From Phocoena phocoena (taxonomy: Eukaryota; Chordata; Mammalia; Artiodactyla; Phocoenidae): a DNA stretch of 64,000 nucleotides. The translations under genes and the position numbers were made by a program. The first letter of the stretch is position 1; every line of letters begins with the position of its first letter. Location: assembly GCF_963924675.1 (NCBI RefSeq), contig NC_089235.1, positions 56,383,520-56,447,519 on the forward strand. The letters run 5' to 3'. Positions 1-12,780 of this stretch are shown here, piece by piece. Under the pieces are notes generated by a model. The model saw only the letters and a list, made by a program, of their open reading frames with translations, searched no databases and had not been told where the DNA came from.

Positions 1-1910
1 ATAATCACATCCAAAAAAAAAAATTATGAATAAACCTGACCAAGGAGGCAAAAGACTTATATGCTGAGAACTATAAAACATTAATAAAGGACACTGAAGA
101 TGATTCAAAGAAATGGAAAGATAGCCTATGCTCTTGGATTGGAAGAATTAGTCTTGATAAAATGGTCATACTACCCAAAGCAATCTACAGAATTAATGCA
201 ATCCCTATCAAATTACCCATGACATTTTTCACAGAAATAGAGCAAATAATCCTAAAATTATATGGAACCATAAAAGACTTATCAGAATTACTAAAATCAA
301 TCCTGAGGAAAAAGAACAAAGCTGGAGGCATAACCATTCCAGAGTTCAGACAATACCACAAAGCTACGGCAATCTAAACAATGGGATATTGGCACAAAAT
401 AGACATATGAAACAATGGAATAGAATACAGAGCTCCCACATAAAACCCACAGACCTACAGTCAGTTAAATTTGGACAAAGGAGGCAAGAATGTACAATGG
501 AGAAAAGACAGTCTCTTTAGCAAGTGGCACTGGGAAACCAGGATTGCTGCATGTAAATCAATGTTAGATGTGCAAGTTGAACCATCTTTGTGACCCTGGG
601 ATGCACATCAATGTAGCTGGATGTGCAAGATGGAACACATCCTCACACGATACACAGAAATAAACTCAAAATGGCTTAAAGACTTAAATATAAGACATGA
701 CCCCATAAAACTCCTAGAAGAGAACATAGGCAAAACATCCTCCAACATAAATTATATCAATGATTTCTTAGGTCAGTCTCTGAAGGCAATAAAAATAAAA
801 GCAAAAATAGGACCTAATCAAAGCTTCTCCATAGCAAAGGAAACCATAAACAAAACGTAAAGACAACCTAACGATGGGATAAATTATTTGCAAACAGTTC
901 GACTGACAAGGCTTAATTTCCATAATATACAAACAGCTCATAAAACTCAATAACAGAAAACAAACAGCCCAAAGAATGGGCTGAAGACCTAAGTCTAAAT
1001 AGACATTTCTCCAAAGAAGACATACAGAGGAACAACAGGCACACAAAAAGTTGTTCAACAGTGCTAATTATTGGAGAAATGCAAATCAAAACTACAATGA
1101 GGCATCACCTCACACCAGTCAGAATGGCCATCATCAAAAAATCTACAAACAATAAATGTTGGAGAGGGTGTGGAGAAAAGGGAATCCATTGCTGGTGGGA
1201 ATGTAAGTTGGTGCAGCCACTATGGAAAACAGTATGGAAGCTTCTCAAAAGACTAAGAACAGAGTTGCCATATGATCCAGCAATCCCACTCTAGGGCACA
1301 TACCTAGAAGAGATGAAAACTCGAATTTGAAAAGATACCAAGAAATAGTCAAGAAATGGAAGCAACCTAAGTGTCCATCAATAGATGAATGGATAAAGAT
1401 GTGGTACACACACCCACACACACATACATGCAATGGAATATTACTCAGCCATAAAAAGGAATGAAATAATACCATTTGCAGCAACATGGATGAACCTAGA
1501 GATTATCATACTAAGTGAAATAAGTCAGAAAAGGCAAATATCATAAGATATCACTTATAAGTGGAATCTAAAAAAATATAATACAATGAACTTATTTACA
1601 AAACAGAAACAGACTCACAAACATAGAAAACAATCTTATGTTTACCAACGGGGAAGGGATAAATTACAAGTTTGAGATAAGAGTCACACACTACTATATA
1701 TAAAACAGATAAAAAACAAGGACTTACTGTATAGTACAGGGAACTATATTCAAAATCTTGTAATAACCTATAATGGAAAAGAATCTGAAAAAGAATATAT
1801 ATGTATATATATACACACATATATATACACATGTATATATCTGAATCACTTTGCTGTACACCTGAAACTAATACAACATTGCAAATAAACTATACTTCAA
1901 TAAAAAAATT
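1..1910 (+). mobile_element. LINE-1 3' end (ORF2 C-terminal part plus 3' UTR)
   Basis: Decayed L1 retrotransposon in the plus orientation, possibly continuing left of the window. Short open pieces at 162-377, 621-860 and 1061-1294 read as the C-terminal part of ORF2, with recognisable family phrases such as EINSKWLKDLNIR and [16 protein letters not shown]. Stops and frameshifts separate the pieces, so no functional protein remains. The 3' UTR follows, with the TGTATAGTACAGGGAACTAT and ACTTCAATAAAAAAA landmarks seen in artiodactyl L1 tails. Around 555-625 there is an extra stretch that does not fit the usual ORF2 sequence, probably a small insertion. A TA-rich microsatellite has expanded in the tail. 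Confidence 0.9.
1793..1838. repeat. (TA/CA)n microsatellite in L1 tail
   Basis: Alternating AT with CA and GT interruptions, within the 3' UTR of the L1 that ends near 1910. Confidence 0.8.
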
Positions 1911-2916
1911 TAAGTACCTATTATTTTCAAACATAGGAGATACTGAATATTATTAAAATTATCATTCTTATGGAGAATAGTACAAATATGTCTAAAGTCT
2001 CCATACCTTCCTTTATTATACCCTTTGTAATTTGACTGTGCAGCTTCTCCCAAGAGTCTGCCATCTGCCTTCTCTTGAATTGAAAAATCCGTATCAGTTT
2101 GTAAGATTCATTCTCTCTACTGTTCTGTGCTTGATCCAGGAAACAAAACAAAACAAAAAAGAAAAAAAGAAAATATCTATGTTTTCTAATCACTATGACT
2201 GTTGAGTATATTTAAAATATGTTAAATAAAGTTATGTTGAACAGAAAATGAGTGTTCAGCAAAAAGATTACAGTCATTGAAGAAGAGAGGGGCACTGCAT
2301 AATAATATGATTTATAAACAAAGTTTTTCACTGCTCAATCAGAAGTGAGTTCAAAATAGGTTTTAACATTTAACTTTTATGTTGTAGTTTGTATGTAAGT
2401 AATTCTATATGAGTTTACTAATTATAACTTTGGAATCTATGCTATAAAAGCAATTTTGGTATAAAAATTTGCCTGTAAGAGTTTTTGAGGGTCACAACAC
2501 CATTTTCTGTATAAGTGGATTTAATCAAGTTAGGCATAGGCTAGTTTTATGAAAATTATTATGTTAAAGGAGGAAAGAACTATGGAAGGTAACTTACAAA
2601 AGCAATGGTAAGTCAGGAATTACAGTTCCACTTTAACTAGAATGAAATCACTAAGAAAAATATACTGTTAAAATGAACAAATACGATATATTTCAAAGTT
2701 CATAAAATAATCTAAGATATTTGTGTATTATAAACATACCAATACATAAAAGCCTATATAACATTAAAACTTTATATACCATATTATACAGATTTCTAGA
2801 CTCTTAATTAGCATTTACCTTTTTTTGCAAGCTCTCAAGAATAAATGGTTTATACTAACTTACAGCTAAAATTCATGGATTAAAAAACAGTGTGCTTCAA
2901 CACTGTGAAAATGACT
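1911..2916. other. Intronic sequence, no feature recognised
   Basis: AT-rich sequence without a convincing open frame, RNA gene or repeat that I can name. Confidence 0.6.
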
Positions 2917-4660
2917 ATACTATCCAAAGCAATCTATAGATTCAATGCAATCCCTATCAAACTACCAATGGCATTTTTCACAGAACTAGAACAAAAAATT
3001 TCACAATTCGTATAGAAACACAAAAGACCCCGAATAGCCAAAGCAATCTTGAGAAAGAAAACTGGAGCTGGAGGAATCAGGCTCTCAGACTTCAGACTAT
3101 ACTGCAAAGCTACAGTAATCAAGACAGTATGGTACTGGCACAAAAACAGAAATACAGATCAATGGAACAGGATAGAAAGCCCAGAGATAGACCCATGCAC
3201 ATATGGTCACCTTATCTGTGATAAAGGAGGCAAGAATATAAAATGGAGAAAAGACAGCCTCTTTAATAAGTGGTGCTGGGAAAACTGGACAGCTACATGT
3301 AAAAGAAGGAAATTAGAACACTCCCTAACACCATACACAAAAATTAACTCAAAATGGATTAAAGACATAAATGTAAGGCCAGACACTATCAAACTCTTAG
3401 AGGAAAAACATAGGCAGAACACTCTATGATATAAATCACAGCAAGATCCTTTTTGACCCACCTCCTAGAATAATGGAAATGAAAACAAAAATAAACAAAT
3501 GGGACCTAATTAAACCTAAAAGCTTTTGCACAGCAAAGGAAAACATAAACAAGATGAAAAGACAACCCTCAGAATGGGAGAAAATATTTGCAAATGAAGC
3601 AACTGACAAAGGATTAATCTCCAAAATTTACAAGCAGCTCATGCAGCTCAATACCAAAAAAACAAACAACCCAATCCAAACATGGGCAGAAGACCTAAAT
3701 AGAAATTTCTCCAGAGAATATATACAGATGGTCAACAAACACATTAAAGGATGCTCAACATCACTAATAATTAGAGAAATGCAACTCAAAACTACAATGA
3801 GGCATCACCTCATACCAGTCAGAATGGCCATCATCAAAAAGTCTAAAAACAATAAATGGTGGAGAGGGTATGGAGAAAAGGGAACCCTCTTGCACTGTTG
3901 GTGGGAATGTAAATTGATATAGCCACTATGGAGAACAGCATGGAGGCTCCTTAGAAAACTAAAAATAGAACTACCATGAGACCCAGCAATCCCACTACTG
4001 GGCATTTACACTGAGAAAACCATAATTCAAAAAGAGTCATGTACCACAATGTTCATTGCAGCACTATTTACAATAGCCAGGACATGGAAGCAACCTAAGT
4101 GACCATCAACAGATGAATGGATAAAGAAGATATGGCACATATATACAATGGAATATTACTCAGCCATAAAAAGAAACAAAATTGAGTTATGAGCAGTGAG
4201 GTGGCTGGACCTAGAGTATGTCATACAGAGTGAAGTAAGTCAGAAAGAGAAAAATACTGTATGCCAACACATATATATGGAATCTAAAAAAACAAAACAA
4301 AACAAAAAAAATGGTTCTGAAGAACCTAGGGGCAGGACAGGAATAAAGACGCAGACGTATAGAATGGACTTGAGGATATGGGGAGGGGGAAGGGTAAGCT
4401 GGGATGAAGTGAGAGAGTGGCATGGACAGATATACACTACCAAATGTAAAATAGATAGCTAGTGGGAAGCAGCTGCCTAGCACAGTGAGATCAGCTCAGT
4501 GCTTTGTGACCACCTAGAGGGGTGGGATAGGGAGGGTGGGAGGGAGATGCAAGAGGGAGGAGATGCGGGGATATATGTATATGTATAGCTGATTCACTGT
4601 GTTATAAAGCAGAAATTAACACACCATTGTAAAGCAAATATACTCCAATAAAGATGTTAA
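2917..4660 (+). mobile_element. LINE-1, 5'-truncated, same subfamily as 41762-43930
   Basis: Plus-strand L1 beginning inside ORF2 ([26 protein letters not shown] reading) and ending with the 3' UTR and the poly(A) after CTCCAATAAAGATGTT. The largest remnants are at 3049-3429 and 3473-3922 and carry [20 protein letters not shown] and [16 protein letters not shown]. The two pieces are in different frames, and further stops occur near 3420 and 3920. The 3' UTR carries the GGGGAGGGGGAAGGG purine tract and the block ending AGTGGGAAGCAGCTGCCTAGC, both also present in the copy at 41762-43930. Low divergence from that copy suggests a fairly young subfamily. Confidence 0.93.
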
Positions 4661-5779
4661 AAAAAAAAAATCTAACCCAGAAAAAACAAAAGAAACAAAC
4701 AAACAAAAAGTGTGCTTAGAAGAGACAAACTCGATTGGAAATCACTTCTTTCCCTCTCCAGGCCATGCTCTACCAATACCTTCAATCTCCTCCATTGTCC
4801 TAATGTAGTTTGACCTAATGTAGCAGTAATGTTGGTGCCTGCCTCATTGTACTTATATTGTTGCTAAGTAGTTTTGTAGAAATATTGAAGTGCATCAATT
4901 ATTGCCACTAAAAACTCATGTTTTAAAATCTCAACTGGATTCAAAACACTGCCCAGCAATCCTTCGATTTCCTTAGTTGTTTGTTTTTCCATTCTCCAAA
5001 GAAGATATTTCAAATAATCCCACTCTCCTTAAATATCCTAACTTATCACCTCCCCTCAGTTTCAGCAGATGACCTTGAATCTTTCGTCGGGGAAAAAACA
5101 GAAATCACAGAAAGAATGTATCTCGATTTCTGGTCACTACAGTCATAATCTTTAATGCAGACACACCTGTTCTTTCACACTTTTCTCCTTTCAAAATGGA
5201 GTGGTGTCCCTGGCTAAGGCTAACGTACAAGTTAATAAATTGCAGAAAAATGAATCAAATGAATATGACAAGCACTAGAGTTTCCGATGAAATAAAAAAA
5301 AAAAACACAGATGAAGGGAGTAAGCAAGAAGAACAGTGGAGTTTCAGAGTTGTAATGGCTCTAAGTAATACTTATCTAGGTAATACTATAGGGAATACTT
5401 TATTAGAGAGGAGACAAAAAGAGCAAGGAATTATGAAAAGGGCATATTGGGACTTCCTTATGAATAATAGTGACAAACAAGTGGTGTTTGATTTTTATGG
5501 ATTAAATAAGATGATAAAATTAGTCATGTATTTCACATACTAGAGCTTTGGTTTAACCTTAGAGATCTGTACAGTTTCCCAGTCTTTATGAAAGATCACA
5601 CAAGATTAAAAAAAAAGTGGAATCAGACATGACATCTTTTTCCCTTTGAAGTTGAAACATATTTTTGATGAGTGCATTCCTTAATTAAAATATTGTGTAT
5701 AAGTAAATGAGTTTCTTAAATTTAAAAACAGAAATAGTATTCGTTTACTTCTGCACTTGCATTAAAAATGCAATTTATT
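4661..5779. other. Intronic sequence, no gene recognised
   Basis: A 115-codon open frame at 5196-5543 has no family resemblance I can see, no splice context and a long lysine run from an A-tract. I read it as chance. The rest is unassigned. Confidence 0.55.
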
Positions 5780-5981
5780 GGGCTTCACTGGTAGCGCAGT
5801 GGTTGAGAGTCCGCCTGCCAATGCAGGGGACGCGGGTTCGTGCCCCGGTCTGGGAAGTTCCCACATGCCGCAGAGCGGCTGGGCCCATGATCCATGGCCG
5901 CTGAGCCTGCGTGTCCGGAGCCTGTGCTCCGCAAAGGGAGAGGCCACAACAGTGAGAGGCCCGCGTACCGCAAAAAAAAAA
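5780..5981 (+). mobile_element. Cetacean CHR-1-type SINE
   Basis: tRNA-derived SINE in plus orientation: GGGCTTCACTGGTAGCGCAG at the head, the B-box-like GGGTTCGTGCCCC, and GCGTACCGC followed by poly(A). A perfect 16-bp target-site duplication (AAAAATGCAATTTATT) lies at 5764-5779 and 5982-5997, which marks a clean retrotransposition event. Confidence 0.96.
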
Positions 5982-5997
5982 AAAAATGCAATTTATT

Positions 5998-6867
5998 TAA
6001 TTAAGATGGAACAATGAATGCAAGGTCTGTTTCTTAAAGGTATAAAAACATCACTAATAATAATTAGTGTACACACTAATAATTAGAAGGATAACTTCAA
6101 ATTTGTCATAAACAATTATATATAATATATATACATGAAATTTGTATTTTTTTATTTTTTATATATATAATTGGTTTTACATCAAACAATGATGTTTTAT
6201 CTCACATCTAACAACTAACTTTTTTCAACCTAAAAAGTCAGAGAGGAAATATTTTGCATGTACATGGAAGTGGTCTGGTTAGAAACCTTTCAAAATGCTT
6301 CTCTCAGTAGTGAGCTATTATTTGTGTTAATTCTGGTTTCATCTATTATGTAATTCTTTTTTTAATGGATGAGCAAGCCTTACATACATTCTTAACTCTT
6401 CTTGCTGCACTGTCAAACAGGTTGTCCTTAAGGCAGAAAAAATGTATTTAATTGTACTAAAAATGGTAAATTAACCAAACTCGGGATTCTCAGATATCTA
6501 CAAGAATTTCTAACTCTTTGAAGCAAACTTATATTTAAGTATCAACCCAATATATAATGTCAACTTCAGGCTATATTTAAAAACATTAATCCATACTGTG
6601 CTATTTATATGTCAAAGTTTCAGGTTTTCAAAATGTTTTGCTGATATACATACATAGTTTTAAGAAAACCCTGGCTGTATGCCTAAGGAGCACTTTTGTA
6701 AAAAAGTACACTGCAGCAAGCATTAGGAGATCTTAATTCTCAGCTTGAATTTTTAACAGACACAATGAGCCTCAAGATTCATTTCCCTCAAAGGGGAACA
6801 CTGAGCAGTCAGATCCTTAAAATCCCTCTGGCTCTCATCATTTTATGACTACTCTGTTCGTCTAAAG
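5998..6867. other. Intronic sequence with short TA-rich tracts
   Basis: AT-rich, including a TATA-rich run at about 6116-6175. No gene or named repeat is recognised. Confidence 0.6.
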
Positions 6868-7250
6868 AGAGGCAACCATGGATAAAGAAAATGTAGCATA
6901 TACATATAAAGAAATAATATTCAGCCTTAGAAAAGAAGGAAATCCTGCCATATTCAACAACATGGATGAACCTTGAGAACATTATGCTAAGTGAAATAAG
7001 CCAGCCACAGAAGGACAAGTACTTCATGATTACACTTACATGAGATAGCTAAAACAGTTAAACTCATAGAAACAGAAAGCGTCATGGTATTTGCCAGTGG
7101 ATGGGGGAAGGGGAAATGGGGAGTTGCTATTTAAAGTTTCAGTTATACAAGATGGATAAGCTCTAGAGATCTGCTGTAACAATATTGTGCCTATAGCTAA
7201 CAACAATGTATTGTACACTTAAAATTTTGTTAAGAAGGTAGATCTCATGT
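6868..7250 (+). mobile_element. Old LINE-1 3' UTR fragment
   Basis: Matches the L1M-type tail: CAACATGGATGAACCTTGAG, then TTATGCTAAGTGAAATAAGC, then a block resembling the conserved GCCAGGGGCTGGGGG. Highly diverged and without ORF2 sequence. Confidence 0.8.
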
Positions 7251-7809
7251 TAAGTGCTCTCATCACAACAACAAGAAGGTTAATTCAAAATTATGGAATC
7301 GTAATAGATATTTAACCAAATTACTGTTATGCATAAGCAATAATATGAATGAACCATAGCTTCATTGCATGTTTTAGTCTAATAACTGTCAGAAATAAGG
7401 TAGTAAACAGGAACACCTGTTTGATAGGATTAGTATCTACAATATTTACTTTGTAGAATGAATATTATAGCCAGTTACCTCTAATTAATTTATCTTATTT
7501 AGTTGGACAATTGTTGATTCACTAGCACAATCTTTGTGCTATCCATTACATAAATTCATACTATATACATATGTGTATGCATCATAGAATTAGTTGAATT
7601 AGCTTGATATACCATGTTAATTAGACCTTCAGCTTTTTGAGTACTAAGAAATATTTCAGCTCTTGTGGGATAGCTTATAGGACAGTTATATGACAGAGTT
7701 GCAATACTGATAAAACCAAACTTACTGCTTTATTTGCTATAGCAATGGATTGGAATCATCTAGTTTGCAGAGTTACTAATTTCATGCCTATAGAATGTAA
7801 ATGAATACA

Positions 7810-7905
7810 TTTGTGTGGGAGCTCAGAAATCCACACTTCAAGAAATGCTACAGGCAATTCTGATGTAGATATTACAAGAACACCATTTGAGAAATACTGC
7901 TAAAT
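7810..7905 (+). mobile_element. Possible MER5-like hAT remnant
   Basis: The segment contains GGCAATTCTGATGTAGATATT and later TTTGAGAAATACTGCT, resembling the 3' half of MER5-type non-autonomous hAT elements. Short and diverged. Confidence 0.35.
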
Positions 7906-7917
7906 TTGGAACTATTA

Positions 7918-8004
7918 GCATATATAATAATATATATATTCCACATATATGAACGATAATATACCACATATATGTATATCTGATTTATGTATTTGTATAT
8001 AACG

Positions 8005-8035
<31 letters not shown>
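7918..8035. repeat. (TA)n-rich microsatellite block
   Basis: TA/CA dinucleotide-rich run with an uninterrupted (TA)n core at about 8003-8031. Likely polymorphic in length. Confidence 0.85.
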
Positions 8036-8036
<1 letters not shown>

Positions 8037-8149
8037 CGTACCTATCTGTATCAATACATATCAATACGGACCCACACATAGTTGTATTATATGTAAAATA
8101 CTAATGAATATATATTTTCTCTGGAGGGACTGCATCAGTAAAAACAATG

Positions 8150-8480
8150 TGGAAGTTTTTTAGTTATATCCTAATATTTCTCCTTTTCTTTCATAACAGG
8201 TTTTTAGCTGAGCAAAGGCCACCTAGAAGAAGAGTCATACTTCCTTGTGTCTCTTTCAGCCAAGTGGCCATGTAAGAAAATTCTGGCCAATGAGTACAAG
8301 CAGAAATAGTAGAAAATGCAATAGAACATGCAGGGTAGCAACTAGAACCTTGTTTAAGAGACAGTTTAATGATGGATACCCTTTGGCCCTTCCCTTCCCC
8401 TTTCCTTCTTCCTACTGTCTAGACTGTAAACTAAATGGATGTAGTCTGGACATGATATGATCTTTGGAATGAAGGCCACC
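8150..8480 (+). mobile_element. Old interspersed repeat remnant, family not assigned
   Basis: The text around 8260-8310 (AAGTGGCCATGTAAGAAAAT then TTCTGGCCAATGAG) has the look of a common mammalian repeat, but I cannot name the family. An open frame at 8245-8460 lies inside it and is not a gene. Confidence 0.4.
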
Positions 8481-8739
8481 TACAAATAGAATAGTAATAT
8501 AAAAGGATCCTGAGTATTTGATATCAGGGGTTTCCACAACTGTCTTGTACACCTATGTCCAGACTTTAAATTTAAAAAAACAAAACAAAAACTTGCATCT
8601 CATTCAAGCCTGTTGGTGTTTTTTACTTTAATTTTCTTTTACAGTTGAACCTAATCCAAACTAATGCATATGGCTTTATTAAATCAAGTGTAATCACTGG
8701 GTAAAAGAGGTAAAAACAGATGGTCAACTGATGTCCTTT

Positions 8740-9400
8740 TTATAAAGGGAAAAATCATTTATTCATTTCACGAATATATTCGAAATACCTAAGGTGTACA
8801 ATGTAAAGTTCTAGACATTATGTATAACTTGAGATCCAAGCTGTCCTTAAGATTCTGTTATTTTTGTAACAATATGTATACAACTAGAAACAAAGTATGA
8901 CAACCAATAATCATGAACATCAGAAAAACTGCAAATTCTTAAGATCACTGAAGCCATGGAGATTTATGCAAATTACAAAGTAGAGTGAACAGAAAAAAAA
9001 AAAGAGAGAGAGAGAGAAAACCAGACAAACGTTGGACAAATGTGGGAACACACCAAAGGATAAAGAAAGAAAATCCACTCAAAAAGATTCTGAAAGATAC
9101 TGTCAGTAAGGAGTAAGAAAGGGTAAAAGACAGGACTTCATAGTAACAAGGGAGATGGATGTTCTTGAGGAAATGATCATTCAAATGTTGCAAATAACTC
9201 AAGTAAGATAAGTATTAAAGTAGGAATTCAGATATCATTGGTCATTTTGGAAAAGGCAGTTCTAAAGAAATGATGGGACAAACCAAGTTACATCTAGTTA
9301 AAGAGTAATTAATCAGGGAGCAAAAATTGATGGTGTAGAAGAGAATTAAAATTGTGGGCATAACACTCCTCAGTGAGAAAGGATAGGTTCTGGTGTACAC
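8740..9400 (+). repeat. Ancient interspersed repeat, shared family A
   Basis: Begins with a TTTATTCATTTCACGAATAT block followed by sequence resembling the 'point in time, total amount, register' style repeat also seen at 19030-19930, 35986-36480 and 46320-46890. Very diverged here. It includes a (GA)n run at about 9003-9017. I do not assign a family name. Confidence 0.4.
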
Positions 9401-10049
9401 ATGGAGGAACTAGCTTTCAGTGGGAGTTAGCCTATGATGGAAAAATTTATCAGCTCAAATCTAAATATTAGGTAGTTAGCATTATTTAAACTACCTAATA
9501 AATATAAATAAATGTGCATATATAGTTTAAATAAAATACACTATATACTTTCTTTTATTCTTAATTTGAATACAATTAATTTAAACAGGTCTTCCTATGT
9601 TATATGATCTGAGTATGTTTTTGCTAATATTCTGATTTTGATAACTGTGTTAATTCCCTTGATTTTATCCAATACTCCATTTTTTTAGATACTGTAGAGA
9701 TTTTTAACTATAGGAGAGTAGGAATAACTACGCCAAATAATTATTCCTACCTCAATCTCTGTCAGAATTATGTTACATATTACCAGTTTCTGGGGGGGGG
9801 ACATGCTCTGTGGAAATTCTGCTGAAGCCTCAACCTTACACCTTACAAAATGAACTCATTTCCCTTCTGTTTAAAATATATTAATGGGTCTTCCTGATCT
9901 TTCTATTATTGTTCACATGTGTACTGTCATCCAACCTGAAAAATTACAATTATTATACAATTCTTTATTACTGTCTGTGATAATAACTCATTCCTTGTGG
10001 TCTTTGATTACAAGCCTTTGATCTTTTATTTCTATGTACAGGGCTTCCA
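9401..10049. other. Intronic sequence, no feature recognised
   Basis: AT-rich, with a nine-G homopolymer at about 9792-9800. No gene is seen. Confidence 0.6.
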
Positions 10050-12035
10050 AATTGGTTAAATTCCTTATAACCTCTGCCATGGAATCATCCCTCACTTGAC
10101 CTTTTAATCTTCATTTTCATGGTCTACCTCACTCTCTAGTTACTGTTGCTTTTTCCTCCTTCCTTCCTTTCACAAACAGATTTTTAAAAGGAAAGATTAG
10201 TTTCACTATCTCCACTTCTTCACTTTATTACAGCAAGTCTCCCCACTCTCTCCATCACCAATTGTTTGCACTTTAGCAGATCATTCCCACCAGTGTGAAC
10301 ACAGGGTTTTACCTATCCCAGTTTAACAAACAAACCAAAAATTAAAGAAAAAAAAAATCTCTTGACTCTACTTCTTCCTTCAGTAATTGCCCTATTTCTT
10401 TGTTCACCTTTGGTTACAAACATCCCTGAAAGGCTTATGTATACTAATGGCCTACAATTTTTACTTTCCAATTCTGTCTTAAAACCACTCCAATAAGACT
10501 GTCATCGACAAAACTCCTTTCATCACAGTAATCAATAACCTCCATATTACTAAATCCAATGATCAATTTCAGAGTTCATCTTACTGGCTTATCATCAGTA
10601 TTTGACATAGTTCATCAGTTCCTTCTCCTTGATATACTTTCATTTGGCTTTTAGGAAACCACACTCTTGGTTTTCCTCCTATCTTATTAATTATCCTTTT
10701 GAAACTCTTACCAGTTCCTCCTAGCTTTGTTGTGTTTTTAGTGTTGGAGTGTCCAGGATTCAGTTCTTAGTCTTTTTTCTCTCTTTTTTTTTTAATTTAA
10801 TAATCACTTCCCCTTCTAGACTTCCAAATTTAGATCTTTATCCCACACCTTTAACTCTGCACTAAGACTTGTATAGCCAACTGCCTCCTTGAAATCTTCA
10901 TCAGAATGTTTATTAGCCATCTCAAACTTCACATGTCCAAAATTAAGCTCTGGAGCATCTCTCCAAAAATGTTTCATCAACAGCCTTCTCAATATTAATT
11001 AATGGCTATTTCATGTCCTCAGTTCTTCAGGCCAAAAGCCTTAGAGCTGTCCTTGCTCCTTCTTTTCCTTGAGCTTCACCATCAGTTAGGAAATTCTCTT
11101 AACTTTATCTTGAAAACCTAACAATTTCTCATCACCTCCACTGTTATTTCCTCATCCTAATAATTATAACATCTTACCTAGATTACTGCAAGTAATATCC
11201 ATTTTTCTACCTTTCCTCTCTATAGTTTCTTCCACAGAGTGATTCTTTAAAAACTAAGACCAGGGCTTCCCTGGCCACGGAGTGGTTGAGAGTCTGCCTG
11301 CTGATGCAGGGGACACGGGTTCATGCCCCGGTCCGGGAAGATCCCACATGCCGCGGAGCAGCTAGGCCTGTGAGCCATGGCCACTGAGCCTGCGTGTCTG
11401 GAGCCTGCGCTCTGCAACGGGAGAGGCCAAAACAGTGAGAGGCCCATGTACCGCAAAAAATAATAATAATAAAAATTTAAAAAAAAATAAAATAAAAAAA
11501 TACTAAGTCCAATCACTTTAATGACTTCATGTTTCACCTAAAAGCCAAATATAGGTCTTTATCTGGGCTCCACTAATTCTCTTTTGCTTCTACTATTTTC
11601 ACCCATGTCAATACTTCTGTAGTCACAATCACCTCCTAAATGTTCCTGAAACACAATGAGGCACACTCAAGATTATATATTTTGTTCTAGACATCATTTC
11701 TGCCTGGAATGCTCATTGTTTAGCTAACTATCCTACTTGTGTCCAGACTTTGCTCAAATCTCAACTTATCAATTAAGTAACCTACACACCCTACTACTGC
11801 TCTCCTGACCTCTCTTACCCTACTCCACCTGTTATTTCTTATCACTCTCTGAACAGAGTGTGTTATTACTTTATTTATATTGATTGCTTTTTAGAACCTT
11901 TTTCCCATCATAGGGCATAAGTTCTACAGGAGCAAGCCTCTCTGCCACTTTGGTCACTGATGCATTTAGGACAATAGCTGCCATGTAGTAGGTATCTAAT
12001 AACTAATTGCTGAATGAACACTGCATGAATAGAAT
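10050..12035 (+). mobile_element. LINE-2 remnants, interrupted by a SINE
   Basis: Pyrimidine-rich stretches with L2 3'-region phrases: CTTACCTAGATTACTGCAAG near 11170-11200, and an end near 12030 resembling the L2 terminus (ATGTAGTAGGTATCTAATAA then TTGCTGAATGAA). Probably more than one fragment. A CHR-1-type SINE is inserted at 11263-11497. Confidence 0.6.
11263..11497 (+). mobile_element. Cetacean CHR-1-type SINE
   Basis: Head GGGCTTCCCTGGCCACGGAG, body GGGTTCATGCCCC, tail GTACCGCAAAA extended by a (TAA)n/A-rich run. The flanking duplication AAAACTAAGACCA (11250-11262) and AATACTAAGTCCA (near 11499-11511) is imperfect, so this insertion is older than the copies with perfect duplications. 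It lies within L2 sequence. Confidence 0.93.
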
Positions 12036-12059
12036 TCTAGTAACAACCCAAAAAGATTA

Positions 12060-12345
12060 AGTTTGGAAACAATTTTAAAGAGTATCTAATCTAACTCTCC
12101 ATCCAATGCTTTGTAAATAAGGCAGCACCTAGTTATTTTCTACCTCCTTGACCCTCCCATAGCACCTAAGCAGATAATGCCAAACAATATTAAGAGTTGA
12201 GAGAAGCCTTAGATATTACAGACAAAGAATCTGAGATCTAGGGAGGTGACATAACTTACCCAGTTTCATCTATCCACAAAGAGTCAAAGCTAAAACTAGA
12301 ACTCGAGCTTCTTTATGCTATGTTATTTTTCATTTCACTGCAATG
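12060..12345 (-). mobile_element. Possible MIR SINE remnant
   Basis: Antisense MIR-like order: AATCTGAGATCTAGGGAGGT, then CATAACTTACCCAG, then AAAGCTAAAACTAGAACTCG. Diverged. Confidence 0.45.
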
Positions 12346-12780
12346 GAATTAGCTAATATTCAACAGGCCTCATAAAATTCTGCCATACAGTAACGACTGA
12401 GTAGATCTTCCATCCCTGTTGGATCATGCAACGGTGCCGCTGACTGTTGTTTAATAAACAAGAACTTAATGCGTTAGCATATATAGCTTATAAGAGAGGC
12501 ATTGGCTAACTTAATATTCTCCGTGCAGCACAATTACTGGGCTGATTTATTCCCTGTTGCCAAAGTCAAAGGCAGGTTACAGTAAGCCCTGCTTCACTGC
12601 CTGAACTTCCAGAACAGAATAAAATGCATAGTGGCCAGTGGCAAGTTCCCAGTTCCTCAATGAAGGGCCTGTAATCAAGGAATCGTCTGTAATTTTAATC
12701 AAAATAATGTAAATGGGTCCCCTGTTCTCATTTATCTTTTCAGTTCTATTAAGGATTGAAAATATTATATGAGCAATGCA
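12346..12780. other. Single-copy intronic block, candidate conserved non-coding element
   Basis: More base-balanced than its surroundings, without repeat features or an open frame, and with CpGs retained (GCAACGGTGCCGCTGAC). Such blocks in CSMD-type introns can be conserved regulatory sequence, but conservation cannot be judged from one genome. Confidence 0.3.

Noticed and set aside
5196..5543. Plus-strand open frame of 115 codons
   Set aside because: Low-complexity lysine stretch, no domain, no splice or promoter context. Chance opening in AT-rich intron.
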